Shown piece after piece: positions 9,263 through 17,961 of a stretch of 64,000 nucleotides of DNA. Positions within the stretch are counted from its first letter, which is position 1. Each line of letters begins with the position of its first letter. The notes beneath the pieces were generated by a model. It was not told where the DNA came from, searched no databases, and saw only the letters and a list, made by a program, of their open reading frames with translations. The position numbers were made by a program, and so were the translations under genes. Origin of the DNA: JABCYV01 sp963729325 (lineage in GTDB: Bacteria > Acidobacteriota > Terriglobia > Terriglobales > Acidobacteriaceae). The stretch lies in contig CAVSNS010000014.1 of the NCBI GenBank assembly GCA_963729325.1, positions 1 through 64,000 of the forward strand, written 5' to 3'.

Positions 9263-10778
9263 ATGTTGGTTTCACTCGTAGCCCCTAGGACTCTGTCCCG
9301 CACTTTTCTTCTTAGCCTTTGCCTCTGTATCGCGGCGTCGGCCCAGCAAACCAGCACGATACCCGCGCCGAAAGCGGCCCCACAGAAAAGCACTCCGGCA
9401 CCGCTGGCCAGGCGAAAGAGCCGGAGACTCGCCCGTCGGAACCGCCCCCGGTCTTGCGGGACTTGAATTCCGCGCTGCAATCCCTGGTGGCTAGAGTCTC
9501 GCCCGCAGTTGTTCAGGTTCTCGTCACAGGATTTGGACCGGCTCGGCCGAACAGCCGCACCGAGACTGCGCTGATCGTGCGCCAGCACGCGGTAGGCTCG
9601 GGTGTGATCCTGGATTCCGATGGATACATCATTACCAATGCCCATGTGGTCGAAGGTGCACAACGTATACGGGTGGCGCTGCCCATGCCGATGGAAGGCT
9701 TCTCAGTCCGCTTTCGCGCCGGCCGCCAGAAGGTCGATCCTGGAGGCCAAGCTTATCGGAGTCCACAAGGAATCCGACCTCGCACTGCTGAAAATTGACG
9801 ACACCAATTTACCTACGTTGGCACTTGGTACCGCGCGATTCGCGCACGAAGGACAATTAGTATTCGCCATCGGCAGTCCCGAAGGCCTACAGAATTCGGT
9901 CACCATGGGTGTGGTCAGTGCGGTGGCCCGTCAGGCTGATCCGGAGAAGCCCATGGTCTACATTCAGACGGACGCGCCTATCAACCCCGGCAACAGCGGC
10001 GGTCCGCTGGTGGATATGGAAGGATATGTGGTCGGCATCAACACCTTCATCCTGAGCGAGAGTGGCGGCAGCGAGGGACTCGGTTTCGCCATTCCCGCCC
10101 GCGTGGTCCGATTCGTTTACGAGAGTTTGCGCAAATATGGTCATGTGCACCGGACCGAGATTGGAGCCGGAGCGCAGGCCATAACCCCGGATCTGGCGGA
10201 AGGTCTCCACCTGTCCCAGTCCTGGGGCGTGATCATCTCTGACGTTAAGCCCGACGGACCCGCTGCCGCCGCCGGCCTGAAGGTGCAGGACATCATTTTG
10301 ACCGCAGACGGCCGTCGTATCCAGACACTACCGGCGCTCACCGCAGCAATGTATCTCCACCGTTTGGATGAGGTCCTCAAGGTTGAGGTCTTGCGTGGCA
10401 AGGAGAAGCTAACCCTCGAAATACCAGCCATCGAACATCGCGACCCGATGGACCAGGTGTTGGACACGACCGATCCGGAGAAGAGTCTGATCCCGCGCCT
10501 GGGAATTCTCGGCACTTGATCTCAGCGATCAGTTACGCGCCATGATCGGAACTCTCCGCATCCCGTCGGGAGTCGTGGTCGTGGGCCGCGCTGCCGATCT
10601 CACTATCCCTGATACTGGAGTGCAAACCGGTGACATCATTCATAGCGTGAACACCACAGCGATCGACTCGGTGGATTCCCTTCGCGCCGCCGTGAGGCCG
10701 CTCAGAACCAATGATCCGGTGGTGCTGCAAGTGGAGCGAGACGGCGGGCTACTGTACTTAGCGTTCGAGATGGAATGA
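9263..10778 (+). CDS. HtrA/Deg-type serine protease with two PDZ domains (frameshifted)
   Basis: A secreted trypsin-like quality-control protease of about 505 residues. A signal peptide (FLLSLCLCIAASAQ) and a proline-rich linker precede the protease domain. Its triad is visible: His in NAHVVEG, Asp in ESDLALLK and Ser in NPGNSGGPL. PDZ 1 follows (WGVIISDVKPDGPAA, GLKVQDIILTADG), and a second PDZ (GVVVVGRAADL, GDIIHSVN) ends the protein. Three frame changes are needed, near 9402, 9730 and 10510; each joins obviously contiguous homologous segments. It stands alone and converges on the DUF2207 gene. Confidence 0.85.
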
Positions 10779-10815
10779 AAAGCAAACTCGACAGGCCAGA
10801 CCGGAGAGTAACATC

Positions 10816-12739
10816 TCAAAACGCGCTTCCGCCTCCGCCGCCAAATCCCGCCTCCGGAGAATCCTCCTCCGCCGCTGAACCCTCCACCGCTGCTGAATCC
10901 TGACCCACTTGAGCTTGCCCTGGGCGAGGAAACGAACACCTGCTGCATGTCAGACGCCATGCTGTGCATCGAACTGGAGAAGAAGATTGGATTGAAGCCC
11001 GTCATTCCATTGGGCGAGACGTACCAACTCGGAGGGTCTTTCACGATTCCGGCAAATGCGTGTGCCCAATTATGCTCCACGCCTAGCGCCATCGCGTACG
11101 GAAGATATTTCTCGAAAGTGTCGGGAGGCATGCGCTTGAGCCGGTCGGCATCGACGCGGTTCATGAACTCCTGGAAGCCGAGCAGGGCAATCCGCGTGCG
11201 CCCGCCCTTCAAGGTCTTGGCCGTCATCTGGCGGGCGAAGAGCCACCAAATGATGGCTGAAATAATGCCGCATCCGACCAACAGCGGAACCGAACTGAGC
11301 ACGTCAAATTCCCACAACTGTGCGAAGACGAACGGGACAACAATGAGGATGATGGCCATGATGCTGTAGGCATTCGCCGATTCTGGATCGACCAGGTACA
11401 TGCCCTTGTTCTTCAGGGCCGACATGATGTCCTCGCGGACTACCGGAATTGCCGTGTAAAAGCGATTCTTCAAGGAGGAGAGACGAGTCTCGCTCGTGCC
11501 ACCGGCGAAGACGTTCTCCATCATGACGCTTTCATGAGGTATCAGCTGCCCCCATTGCTCGTGCGGCTTTAGCAAGTGAAAAACGTAGTCTTTGTGATGA
11601 AAGAGAATGCCACTTTCCTGCTTCTCTTCAATCTTGACGTATCCCCGCACCGCCAAGTCCACCAGCGTGCAGGTGATGTCGCGAGGATGAACTTTGTCGT
11701 CGAGCAGCGAGCCAGCCTCTGCCGGGGAAATTCCCGCGGGTGGCTCATACATCGGCGCAACGGAAACTCCGGGGTCGGGATCGCGTCCCTTGTACCACCA
11801 GAGCATGAACATCACGCCTAGCGTGACGAACGGCAGAAAAACGATAGGATTGCTGCCTATAAACCATATGGCGCGGGCAAAAGCGCTGGGTTCTTTGAGA
11901 ATTCCCTTCGGGATGTAGATGTCAATCGTCATGCCACCGCGCATGGGCAGCGGATTGGTGGTCTCAAACGAGACTTTCGAACCTTCGACTTTGGAGATGG
12001 CTTCGCGCTGTACGGCGCCATAAATCCCAGTGAAAGCCTGGGCCCGTAGCGAACCGGTTGCTTCGCCGGGAAGGCTGACGAGCGCGGTGACATGATCAAT
12101 CGGCACCGGCCAATCATTGCCGGTAACATTCCAGTAGAACTCGTCGTGGTCCTCGAAATAGCGCACGGCGTTGCGCACGTTGTACTCGATTTCAACGGTG
12201 CGGGTTGTGTCGCTTGCGTCAGGAATGTAGATCTTGAGATCGCGATAGTTGCCGGATGTTCTGGACTCGTACTTCAGCTTATTGTCGCCGCCGTCGGTGA
12301 CACGGGTTACGGTGAGGAAGAGGGTGTAATTCGTTTCCCGAGGCCCGGGGTACTGGACCGGAATGATTCGATGGATGCCCTGGAACGAGCCGACAAAGTC
12401 AAGGCTAATACGCTCATGGACCGCAGTAGAGCCATCTGCTTCGACCGTGATAGTGTCGCTGAAGTCGGCGATTTTCCAACTGCGCGCAGAGAGCGGTGAG
12501 GGGAACGTGAGCAGGCAGGTGAGAAAAATCAGTGCTGGCACAACCGTGGACGAGCATGGCTTTGGCCAGGCGGATAATAGCCGACTCGAGAAAGCCGCCG
12601 ATCGACTCCCTGGGGCCAGGTTTCGGATGGCGCAGTTTTGGGCGGCGCAGTTTTGGGCGGCGCGGTTTTGGGTGGCGCAGCGCTTCAGCGCTACGATTGA
12701 AGACTGCAAGAACTTGCCGGCTTTAGCCGCTGCGGTCAT
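10816..12739 (-). CDS. DUF2207 membrane protein (3'-end frameshift)
   Basis: A membrane protein of about 640 residues with a signal peptide (IFLTCLLTFPSPLSA) and an extracytoplasmic DUF2207 domain (TVEADGSTAVHERIS, GIHRIIPVQY). It has transmembrane segments around NPIVFLPFVTLGVMFML and IMAIILIVVPFVF, and a glycine/serine-rich tail. The tail shifts frame near 10850; the corrected ending is a glycine-rich run closing with SAF at 10816. Uncorrected, the frame would run falsely into the opposite HtrA gene. Function is unknown. DUF2207 proteins are regularly paired with LemA, as here (lemA lies 13 bases upstream). The first 35 residues are low complexity and partly encoded by a 15-base tandem repeat, so the true start may be further in. 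Confidence 0.85.
12626..12681 (-). repeat. 15-base tandem repeat, about 3.7 copies
   Basis: Units of GGCGGCGCAGTTTTG repeat at 12626-12640, 12641-12655 and 12656-12670, with a partial fourth. They lie within the annotated N-terminus of the DUF2207 gene and keep the frame because 15 is a multiple of three. Confidence 0.75.
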
Positions 12740-12752
12740 TTAGAAGAAAACT

Positions 12753-13298
12753 CTAAAACTTGACCGCCACGGGTTCGCGATCGGCTTCGGCTACCTCGAA
12801 GAATTGCCGCTGCTGGAAGCCAAACATGCCGGCGATCAGGTTGTTGGGGAAAGACTGGATTTTGGTGTTGAGGTCGCGCACCACGGCGTTGTAGTAACGG
12901 CGGGAATTCTGAATGGTGTCCTCAGTCTGGCCTAGTGATGTCTGCAACTGGGTGAATTCCTCGGACGCCTTCAATTGCGGATAGTTCTCTGCGACGGCAA
13001 ACAGACTCTTCAGCGCCCCAGTAAGCTGGTTCTCGGCACCGGCTTTATCGGCGGGCGTTGTGGCTTGCATCGCCTGAGAGCGGAACTTGGCAATGTTCTC
13101 AAACGTGCCCTTTTCATGGGTGGCGTAACCTTTTACGGTCTCGACGAGATTCGGGATGAGGTCATGGCGGCGTTTGAGTTGGACGTCAATATCAGACCAG
13201 GCCGAGTCGCAGCGAACGCGCAATTGGACCAGGCTGTTGTACATCCCGATCAGCAGAAAGGCGATGACAATCAGAACGCCCAGAAACGCCAGGACCAT
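12753..13298 (-). CDS. lemA: LemA family protein
   Basis: A 181-residue LemA protein: one N-terminal membrane helix (VLAFLGVLIVIAFLLIG), then a helical bundle with YNSLVQLRVRCDSAWSDID, LKRRHDLIPNLVETVKGYA, and the C-terminal motifs YYNAVVRDLNTKIQSFP and FQQRQFFE. LemA proteins are membrane-anchored with the bundle outside or at the membrane; their molecular role is unsettled. It lies directly upstream of the DUF2207 gene in an obvious two-gene operon. Confidence 0.93.
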   Translation of the reverse strand: MVLAFLGVLIVIAFLLIGMYNSLVQLRVRCDSAWSDIDVQLKRRHDLIPNLVETVKGYATHEKGTFENIAKFRSQAMQATTPADKAGAENQLTGALKSLFAVAENYPQLKASEEFTQLQTSLGQTEDTIQNSRRYYNAVVRDLNTKIQSFPNNLIAGMFGFQQRQFFEVAEADREPVAVKF

Positions 13299-13482
13299 AG
13301 CAACTCTCCTTGGAGACGCGAATCAAGGGGACGGTAACACAGCAGGAAAACTGGCGCAATCGCCTTGAGATTCCTATGCAACAAAGCGGTTGCCAGTCCA
13401 ACCAATCTCGGATTTAGATTGCGGTAGCATTCGACTAAGTGGCATTCTTTAGCGGTAGGATTATCTAAGAAAGTATGTTGCG

Positions 13483-14487
13483 ATGAGCACATTCCGCAAA
13501 TCATGGGCTTCGACGCTGGGCCTCTGTGCGGTGGCTTTGGTTTTCCTGTCAGTGAAGTCGGTTTCCGCCCAGACGTGTTTGACGGCCAGCGATATGGGCG
13601 AGGCCACCCGCAGCGCGCTGGTAAACACGGCGAAGCGCTATTTCGACATGGCCGCCCGTGACGATGCCGCATCTATGCGACAGAATGCGATCCCCAGCCT
13701 CGCCGGGAACTTTTCTGGCATCGAGACGGCGGTCAAAGATAACCAGTCAAACTTGTCGGGAGCACAAGCGGTTCCGCACCCTCCATTTCTATTCAAGGCG
13801 GAAGGAACAGGGCCGATTCAACGTGCCGAATTCCTCTGTGGTGTCTTCAACAAGAGCGGACAAACGTCCGACAGCGCTGTATTTGTCATCTCGAACCTGC
13901 CACCGGGAACCTACGGCATAGTAACTCTGGACGTCGCTAGTCCGAAGGGGCCGTACACGGTTTCGTTCGTCCTGCAGCAGCAGGCAACCGATTGGAAACT
14001 TGGTGGTTTTTATGCCAAGCCTTCACAGGTCGGGGCTCATGATGGCAACTGGTTCGCGGAACAGGCGCGGAGCTTCAAGGCTAAGGGCAAACTGCACGAC
14101 GCGTGGTTTTATTATCTGGAGGCGCGAGAGTTGCTGGCTCCGGTGCCCTTTATGAGCACGCTCACCACCGACAAGCTTTATGACGAGATGGAGAACGTGA
14201 AGCCGGCGGATCTTCCTCCCACAGATTTGCCGGCAGGTTCCAAGACCTTTAAGGTCACTGAGTTATTCCCGATAGCAATGGACAAAGACCTGGACCTGGT
14301 TGTGAAGTATCAGTCTGCCGATGTTTCCAACACGACCCAGGCCTTTCAGGACAACACCGCGGTAATGAAGGCGTTGGTGACGAAATATCCCGAGTTGCGT
14401 GATGCCTTCGATGGTATCGTGGCCCGCGCTGTCGAACCTTCAGGTCGGGACTATGGATCGCTCCTCGCGATGAAGAGTATCAAGTAA
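13483..14487 (+). CDS. Secreted protein of unknown function
   Basis: A 334-residue protein with a clear signal peptide (LGLCAVALVFLSVKSVSAQ). No family is recognised. The N-terminal third has a helical region with NTAKRYFDMAARDDAASMRQ; a central part (RAEFLCGVFNKSG, PPGTYGIVTLDV) looks beta-rich; residues around 190-215 (WFAEQARSFKAKGKLHDAWFYY) resemble a TPR-like helix pair. Two cysteines follow the signal peptide. The reading frame is intact and codon use matches its neighbours, so it is likely a genuine lineage-specific secreted protein. It converges on ligD. Confidence 0.75.
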   Translation: MSTFRKSWASTLGLCAVALVFLSVKSVSAQTCLTASDMGEATRSALVNTAKRYFDMAARDDAASMRQNAIPSLAGNFSGIETAVKDNQSNLSGAQAVPHPPFLFKAEGTGPIQRAEFLCGVFNKSGQTSDSAVFVISNLPPGTYGIVTLDVASPKGPYTVSFVLQQQATDWKLGGFYAKPSQVGAHDGNWFAEQARSFKAKGKLHDAWFYYLEARELLAPVPFMSTLTTDKLYDEMENVKPADLPPTDLPAGSKTFKVTELFPIAMDKDLDLVVKYQSADVSNTTQAFQDNTAVMKALVTKYPELRDAFDGIVARAVEPSGRDYGSLLAMKSIK

Positions 14488-14518
14488 CCACTAACCCGCC
14501 GTCCGCCACTTTGACTCG

Positions 14519-16345
14519 TTATTGTTGAAACGTGCACTCTTTCGGATCCTTGTCCTCGCGCAAACCCAGAAACACGGGCGCACGGAGCTTTTGACCGCCT
14601 TCCGGCGTTTCGTGAGTCCACTCGGAGAATTTGACCTCAGCCACCAGTTCGGGCTTTACCCAGTGCGCCCGCCGCAAGGCGTCCACTTCACCGTAAAAAG
14701 GATTGCTCTTGCTCTCGATTTTTCGGAGCGACTGAGAGACTGCAGCGAGGGTTTTATAATCGAACCCGGTACCCGCCTGGCCCACGTGGATCAGCCTTCT
14801 TTTCTGATCGTAGAGACCAAGCACGAGCGACCCAAAGTACTGACGGCTGCCTTCCGGATCAGTGTATCCGCCGACAACGCAATCCAGTGTTTGCGTGATC
14901 TTGATCTTTAGCCACTCCCGGCTGCGACGCTCTTCGTAGAGGCTGGCGCGCTTCTTTGCCAGAATGCCCTCCAAGCCCTTTTGCTTCGCGGCCTCGAATA
15001 GTTTCATCCCGTCGTTGAAGTGGTCGGAGTAGCGGACAATGTCGCTGGTCGCGGTGATCCCGCCCAAAACCTGCTTGCGCTGTTCAAGCGGAACTCGGTG
15101 CAGGTCGTAGCCGTCGAGGTAAAGCAAATCGAAAACGTAATAAATTACCGGAACATCGGTGCGGGCGCCTACCCGTCGTCCACCGCTCCGGATACCGGTC
15201 CGCTGCTGCATCAAGCTGAACGATGCCCGACCTTCGTCGTCAAGGGCGACGATCTCACCATCAACTACAGCCGTCTCGGCTTTGACGAATTTCGCAAGAT
15301 CGTGGAGCTCAGGGTATTGGGCGGTAAGGTCATTCTGATTCCGGGAAACCAGACGAACTTTGCCATCCGCGATGAACGAGACTGCGCGATAGCCGTCCCA
15401 CTTGATCTCAAAGAGCCACTCGGGATCGTCGAACGGCTTCTCGACCGATGTGGCCAGCATGGGATAGACAGCTGTGGGCATCGGCCTTTTGGTAGCCCCT
15501 TCCAGGGACTCAAGCGCTGAGATCGCCGAGGACCCGGTTTTTCTGTCATTTCTGGCGGTGGTTGAAGATACTGAACGTAGTATTGAAGGTTTGGGCCGTT
15601 TCGTTTTTTCTTTCTCTGTCCTCTTAGCGTCCTCTGCGTTCAGTTTTTTTTTCTTCTCTGCTTTCGCGATTGCTTCAGCTAACCATGCCGCCTTTACCTT
15701 CCCGCGTGATGCGGGTCGGCTACTCTCCCATTTTGCCGACTTTTGGTCGCCTCTGATCTGATCCATGTTGCGGCCGGTGAGCACCGAAGTGTCGTACTGA
15801 TCAATGTCATAGCCAAGGGTTGCCGCTTCATCTTGTTTCTTGATGAGCAGCCACTCCGTCCCTTTGGTTCCGGGCCGCCGCGAGCGCATGTGGATCAGTG
15901 CGAAATCACCCTTCAGCCGTTTGCCATGAAGGCGAATCTTGAAATCCCCCTTCTTTAACATGGCCGCGGCTTCGGCATCAGTGCCGGGAACGAATTTGCC
16001 CTTCACCGGTTCCGGCGATAGCGGCTCCCAGGTTCCCACGTCCCAGACCATCACCGTGCCTGCACCATAGTTACCTTCCGGAATTGTGCCTTCGAAGTCG
16101 AAGTAAGAGACGGGATGATCTTCCACTTGCATTGCGAGGCGCTTGTCGGCGGGATCAAGAGAAGGTCCTTTGGGTACCGCCCATGACTTGAGCACTCCCT
16201 CCATCTCCAAGCGGAAGTCATAATGCAAGCGGGTAGCTCGGTGCCGCTGGACCACGAATCGGTGACGCGACTTTCGCTCCAGCTTGGGTGGAGGCTCCGG
16301 AGTTGCCTCGAAGCGGCGTTTTCGTTTGTATTCTTCTAAGGACAC
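14519..16345 (-). CDS. ligD: DNA ligase D, phosphoesterase-ligase form
   Basis: A 608-residue bacterial NHEJ ligase with an N-terminal 3'-phosphoesterase domain (HRFVVQRHRATRLHYDFRLE, VEDHPVSYFDFEGTIPEGNY). A lysine-rich linker (about residues 215-290) leads to the ATP-dependent ligase domain with nucleotidyl lysine in EIKWDGYR, then VDGEIVALDD, EGILAKKR and REWLKIK, and a C-terminal OB fold. The primase-polymerase domain present in three-domain LigD is absent. It would seal Ku-bound double-strand breaks; no ku gene is in the window. The linker segment LNAEDAKRTEKEK is encoded by a purine-rich stretch resembling a dispersed non-coding repeat (see 31309-31510). Confidence 0.93.
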   Translation of the reverse strand: MSLEEYKRKRRFEATPEPPPKLERKSRHRFVVQRHRATRLHYDFRLEMEGVLKSWAVPKGPSLDPADKRLAMQVEDHPVSYFDFEGTIPEGNYGAGTVMVWDVGTWEPLSPEPVKGKFVPGTDAEAAAMLKKGDFKIRLHGKRLKGDFALIHMRSRRPGTKGTEWLLIKKQDEAATLGYDIDQYDTSVLTGRNMDQIRGDQKSAKWESSRPASRGKVKAAWLAEAIAKAEKKKKLNAEDAKRTEKEKTKRPKPSILRSVSSTTARNDRKTGSSAISALESLEGATKRPMPTAVYPMLATSVEKPFDDPEWLFEIKWDGYRAVSFIADGKVRLVSRNQNDLTAQYPELHDLAKFVKAETAVVDGEIVALDDEGRASFSLMQQRTGIRSGGRRVGARTDVPVIYYVFDLLYLDGYDLHRVPLEQRKQVLGGITATSDIVRYSDHFNDGMKLFEAAKQKGLEGILAKKRASLYEERRSREWLKIKITQTLDCVVGGYTDPEGSRQYFGSLVLGLYDQKRRLIHVGQAGTGFDYKTLAAVSQSLRKIESKSNPFYGEVDALRRAHWVKPELVAEVKFSEWTHETPEGGQKLRAPVFLGLREDKDPKECTFQQ

Positions 16346-16473
16346 GGAACTATTTAACCACAGCAGGCTTTGCGATCTGAGAACTACGAGCCCTCCGAGG
16401 CTAAGAAATGGTTTGCTATCCTAGCGTATATCTTTTGACCGAAACCACGAACGGAACTTTACCGATCAGTCGC

Positions 16474-16902
16474 ATGAAGCGGGAGTATCCAGAATCGCCG
16501 CTCGTCGGAGTGGGTGCAGTCATCATCGACGCCGGCCGAGTCCTGTTGGTCAAACGCGGACATGCCCCGTTGTTCGGCGAATGGTCGATTCCGGGAGGCT
16601 TACTCGAAGTAGGAGAAACGGTACGGCAGGCCGTGGTGCGTGAAGCGCAAGAGGAAACCAGCCTCACCGTCGAGACGGGCGAGTTGCTCGGTGTGTACGA
16701 CCGCCTGCTGCCTGACGGCGACGGACGTACGCTCTACCATTATGTGTTGATCGATTTCCTTTGCCGTCGAGTGGGTGGGGAAGCGAAAGCGGCGGCCGAT
16801 GCCGACGATGTGCGCTGGTTCACGCGAGAAGAGGCAGAGAAGCTTCCCTTGCCGGAAGACACGTCACAGGTAATACGACTGGGGTTCGAAAAGGCCGGTT
16901 AA
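16474..16902 (+). CDS. Nudix hydrolase
   Basis: A protein of about 142 residues with a complete Nudix box (G-x5-E-x7-REAQEE-x2-S, starting at GGLLEVGE). It would hydrolyse a nucleoside-diphosphate-X compound using Mg2+. VGVGAVIIDAGRVLLVKRG and IPGG are the flanking conserved strands; ADDVRWFTREEAEKL is the usual C-terminal element of ADP-ribose-pyrophosphatase-like members. ATG at 16474 is preferred over the upstream ATG at 16408 because homology begins there. The substrate is not predictable. Confidence 0.88.
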   Translation: MKREYPESPLVGVGAVIIDAGRVLLVKRGHAPLFGEWSIPGGLLEVGETVRQAVVREAQEETSLTVETGELLGVYDRLLPDGDGRTLYHYVLIDFLCRRVGGEAKAAADADDVRWFTREEAEKLPLPEDTSQVIRLGFEKAG

Positions 16903-16907
16903 TCGTT

Positions 16908-16995
16908 GTCATCTTGAGCGAAGCAAACGGATTCGCTTGCGAATCAGTTTGCGCAGTCGAAAGATCCCTGCGATTGCCTCTGCTGAAACTGACGC
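16908..16995 (+). repeat. Dispersed intergenic repeat of the TCTTGAGCGAAGC...GAAAGATCCCTGC type
   Basis: The sequence around GTCATCTTGAGCGAAGC and CGAAAGATCCCTGCGATTG matches a short repeat I recognise as common between genes in acidobacterial and other soil-bacterial genomes. It contains an inner near-palindrome (GATTCGCTTGCGAATC). It has no coding content. Only one copy is seen in this window, so the family assignment rests on recall. Confidence 0.45.
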
Positions 16996-17007
16996 GTGGC
17001 TTTAGCT

Positions 17008-17051
17008 CAAAAATAGAACGGCCCGCAAACCCAGATCGAGCCTGCGGGCCG
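17008..17051 (-). terminator. Rho-independent terminator of the small transcript
   Basis: On the minus strand the 9-base-pair GC stem CGGCCCGCA/TGCGGGCCG (17043-17051 with 17019-17027) is followed by TTCTATTTTT. This is a textbook intrinsic terminator. Confidence 0.75.
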
Positions 17052-17178
17052 CCCGGTGGACTGTTTTGGATTGACCAAGAGGTGGTCACTCTACGTGGCC
17101 CCTTCGGCGAACTCCGGGTCCTGGCGCAACCTACACCAGGCGGATCAACCCTAAATCACCGGTAGTCGTGCGATGGTT

Positions 17179-17198
17179 CTTAGAGCGACCGCTCTAAG
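17179..17198 (-). promoter_or_regulatory. Perfect hairpin at the stop codon of the small ORF
   Basis: Arms CTTAGAGCG (17179-17187) and CGCTCTAAG (17190-17198) with a two-base spacer. The TAG stop of the 18-codon ORF lies in one arm. Confidence 0.6.
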
Positions 17199-17250
17199 TC
17201 TCAGCCACCTCACCTGGTCTTGTACTGCCACTACATTCAGAACTTGTCAT
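17194..17250 (-). CDS. 18-residue small ORF with near-perfect Shine-Dalgarno
   Basis: The ATG at 17248-17250 follows GGAAAGGAGGTGGTC, which matches the 16S anti-Shine-Dalgarno over at least 11 consecutive bases, an unusually strong site. The peptide reads MTSSECSGSTRPGEVAET, with one cysteine and no hydrophobic segment. The stop codon lies in a perfect 9-base-pair hairpin (17179-17198) that could stall ribosomes or act in attenuation. If translated it is a leader peptide or microprotein of unknown role. Confidence 0.5.
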   Translation of the reverse strand: MTSSECSGSTRPGEVAET

Positions 17251-17278
17251 TCGACCACCTCCTTTCCGGTGTAATTGC

Positions 17279-17308
17279 ACATTAGTACGGAATGCCGGGC
17301 GCCGTCAA
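17279..17308 (-). promoter_or_regulatory. Sigma-70-like promoter of the small transcript
   Basis: On the minus strand TTGACG (17303-17308) is followed by TAATGT (17279-17284) after 18 bases, or TACTAA (17282-17287) after 15. Either would start transcription about 10 bases before the strong ribosome site. Confidence 0.5.
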
Positions 17309-17428
17309 CTGGCACCGAATGGAACCGCTGACTCAACCGTTACCTGCCTACTGTTGCTGTCCTTTGGTCATGCTGCAGCCTTCTGTGCTTAAAGCTACAT
17401 TAGGAACCGTCCGTCTGGAACCAAGCTC

Positions 17429-17953
17429 ATGTTGAAGAAAGGTCTGCTCTTAGTGATGGTGCTTTTCGCCGGAGTGGGGCTCGGGCTGTTTGCCGGATGG
17501 AAGCTCTCGTCATCTAGTGAACTCCTGCGAGAGTGGCGCTCTTTTGATAATCCCGAGGGCCACGATTTCTTCAAATCCTACGATTTGATGGCACGCTTGG
17601 AAATGGCCGACATCGGTTCAGCTACCAGGCTTCAGAATCCAGCGGACGGGCCGGACCGCCGCCGCGAATATTTGAATCTGATTCTGGAAGCTGCAAAGAC
17701 GGGAAGGGCACAGGTTACTGATCCGGCCACACTTACGCTTGTCGATGTAGAGACGGGTATCACATATGTCCGGCTCGCGATGGTAGAGCAAGCTGCGGGC
17801 AATTTGGCGGCTTCGCAAACCTTGATTCAAAAAGCACAGGCAATCTTGAAAGAAGCAGGATGGAAGGACTATTCCGAAGTGCACCTGAAAGAGCTGGTGC
17901 AGGCTCTGAACAAGCGAGACAGTCTTTGTGACAGTCCTTGCGGCGGACATTGA
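17429..17953 (+). CDS. Membrane-anchored protein of unknown function, paralogue A
   Basis: A 174-residue protein with one N-terminal membrane helix (GLLLVMVLFAGVGLGLFAGW), then a helical domain outside the membrane. No family is recognised. The segment VETGITYVRLAMVEQAAGNLAAS and the following QKAQAILKEAG resemble a TPR-like hairpin. The next gene has the same layout (anchor, then DTGRVYLRLAALEELAGN and SAQESFRR), so the two are tandem paralogues. The tail is cysteine- and glycine-containing (DSLCDSPCGGH). The start codon ATG at 17429 is followed directly by KK and the anchor. Confidence 0.7.
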   Translation: MLKKGLLLVMVLFAGVGLGLFAGWKLSSSSELLREWRSFDNPEGHDFFKSYDLMARLEMADIGSATRLQNPADGPDRRREYLNLILEAAKTGRAQVTDPATLTLVDVETGITYVRLAMVEQAAGNLAASQTLIQKAQAILKEAGWKDYSEVHLKELVQALNKRDSLCDSPCGGH

Positions 17954-17961
17954 AGAGGAAC

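Larger units (their letters stand above)
17008..17276 (-). ncRNA. Compact structured transcript with 18-codon ORF and anti-Shine-Dalgarno
   Basis: A complete small transcription unit: promoter at 17279-17308, a very strong ribosome site, a short ORF (17194-17250), several hairpins and a Rho-independent terminator. The transcript also carries GACCACCTC (complement of 17079-17087), an exact 9-base complement of its own ribosome site GAGGTGGTC (complement of 17253-17261). That anti-Shine-Dalgarno sits inside an alternative local hairpin (TGACCA-N5-TGGTCA, 17072-17088), so two exclusive folds are possible. It could be a leader-peptide riboregulator, a regulatory sRNA or a small protein gene. No known RNA family is recognised. 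Confidence 0.55.

Noticed and set aside
10640..10815. Extension of the DUF2207 protein into the opposing HtrA gene
   Set aside because: The extension is out of character (basic, no glycine-rich tail) and disappears after a one-base correction that gives a natural stop at 10816.
12626..12681. CRISPR array
   Set aside because: The units are contiguous 15-mers without spacers, and no cas gene is present. No CRISPR array was found anywhere in the window.
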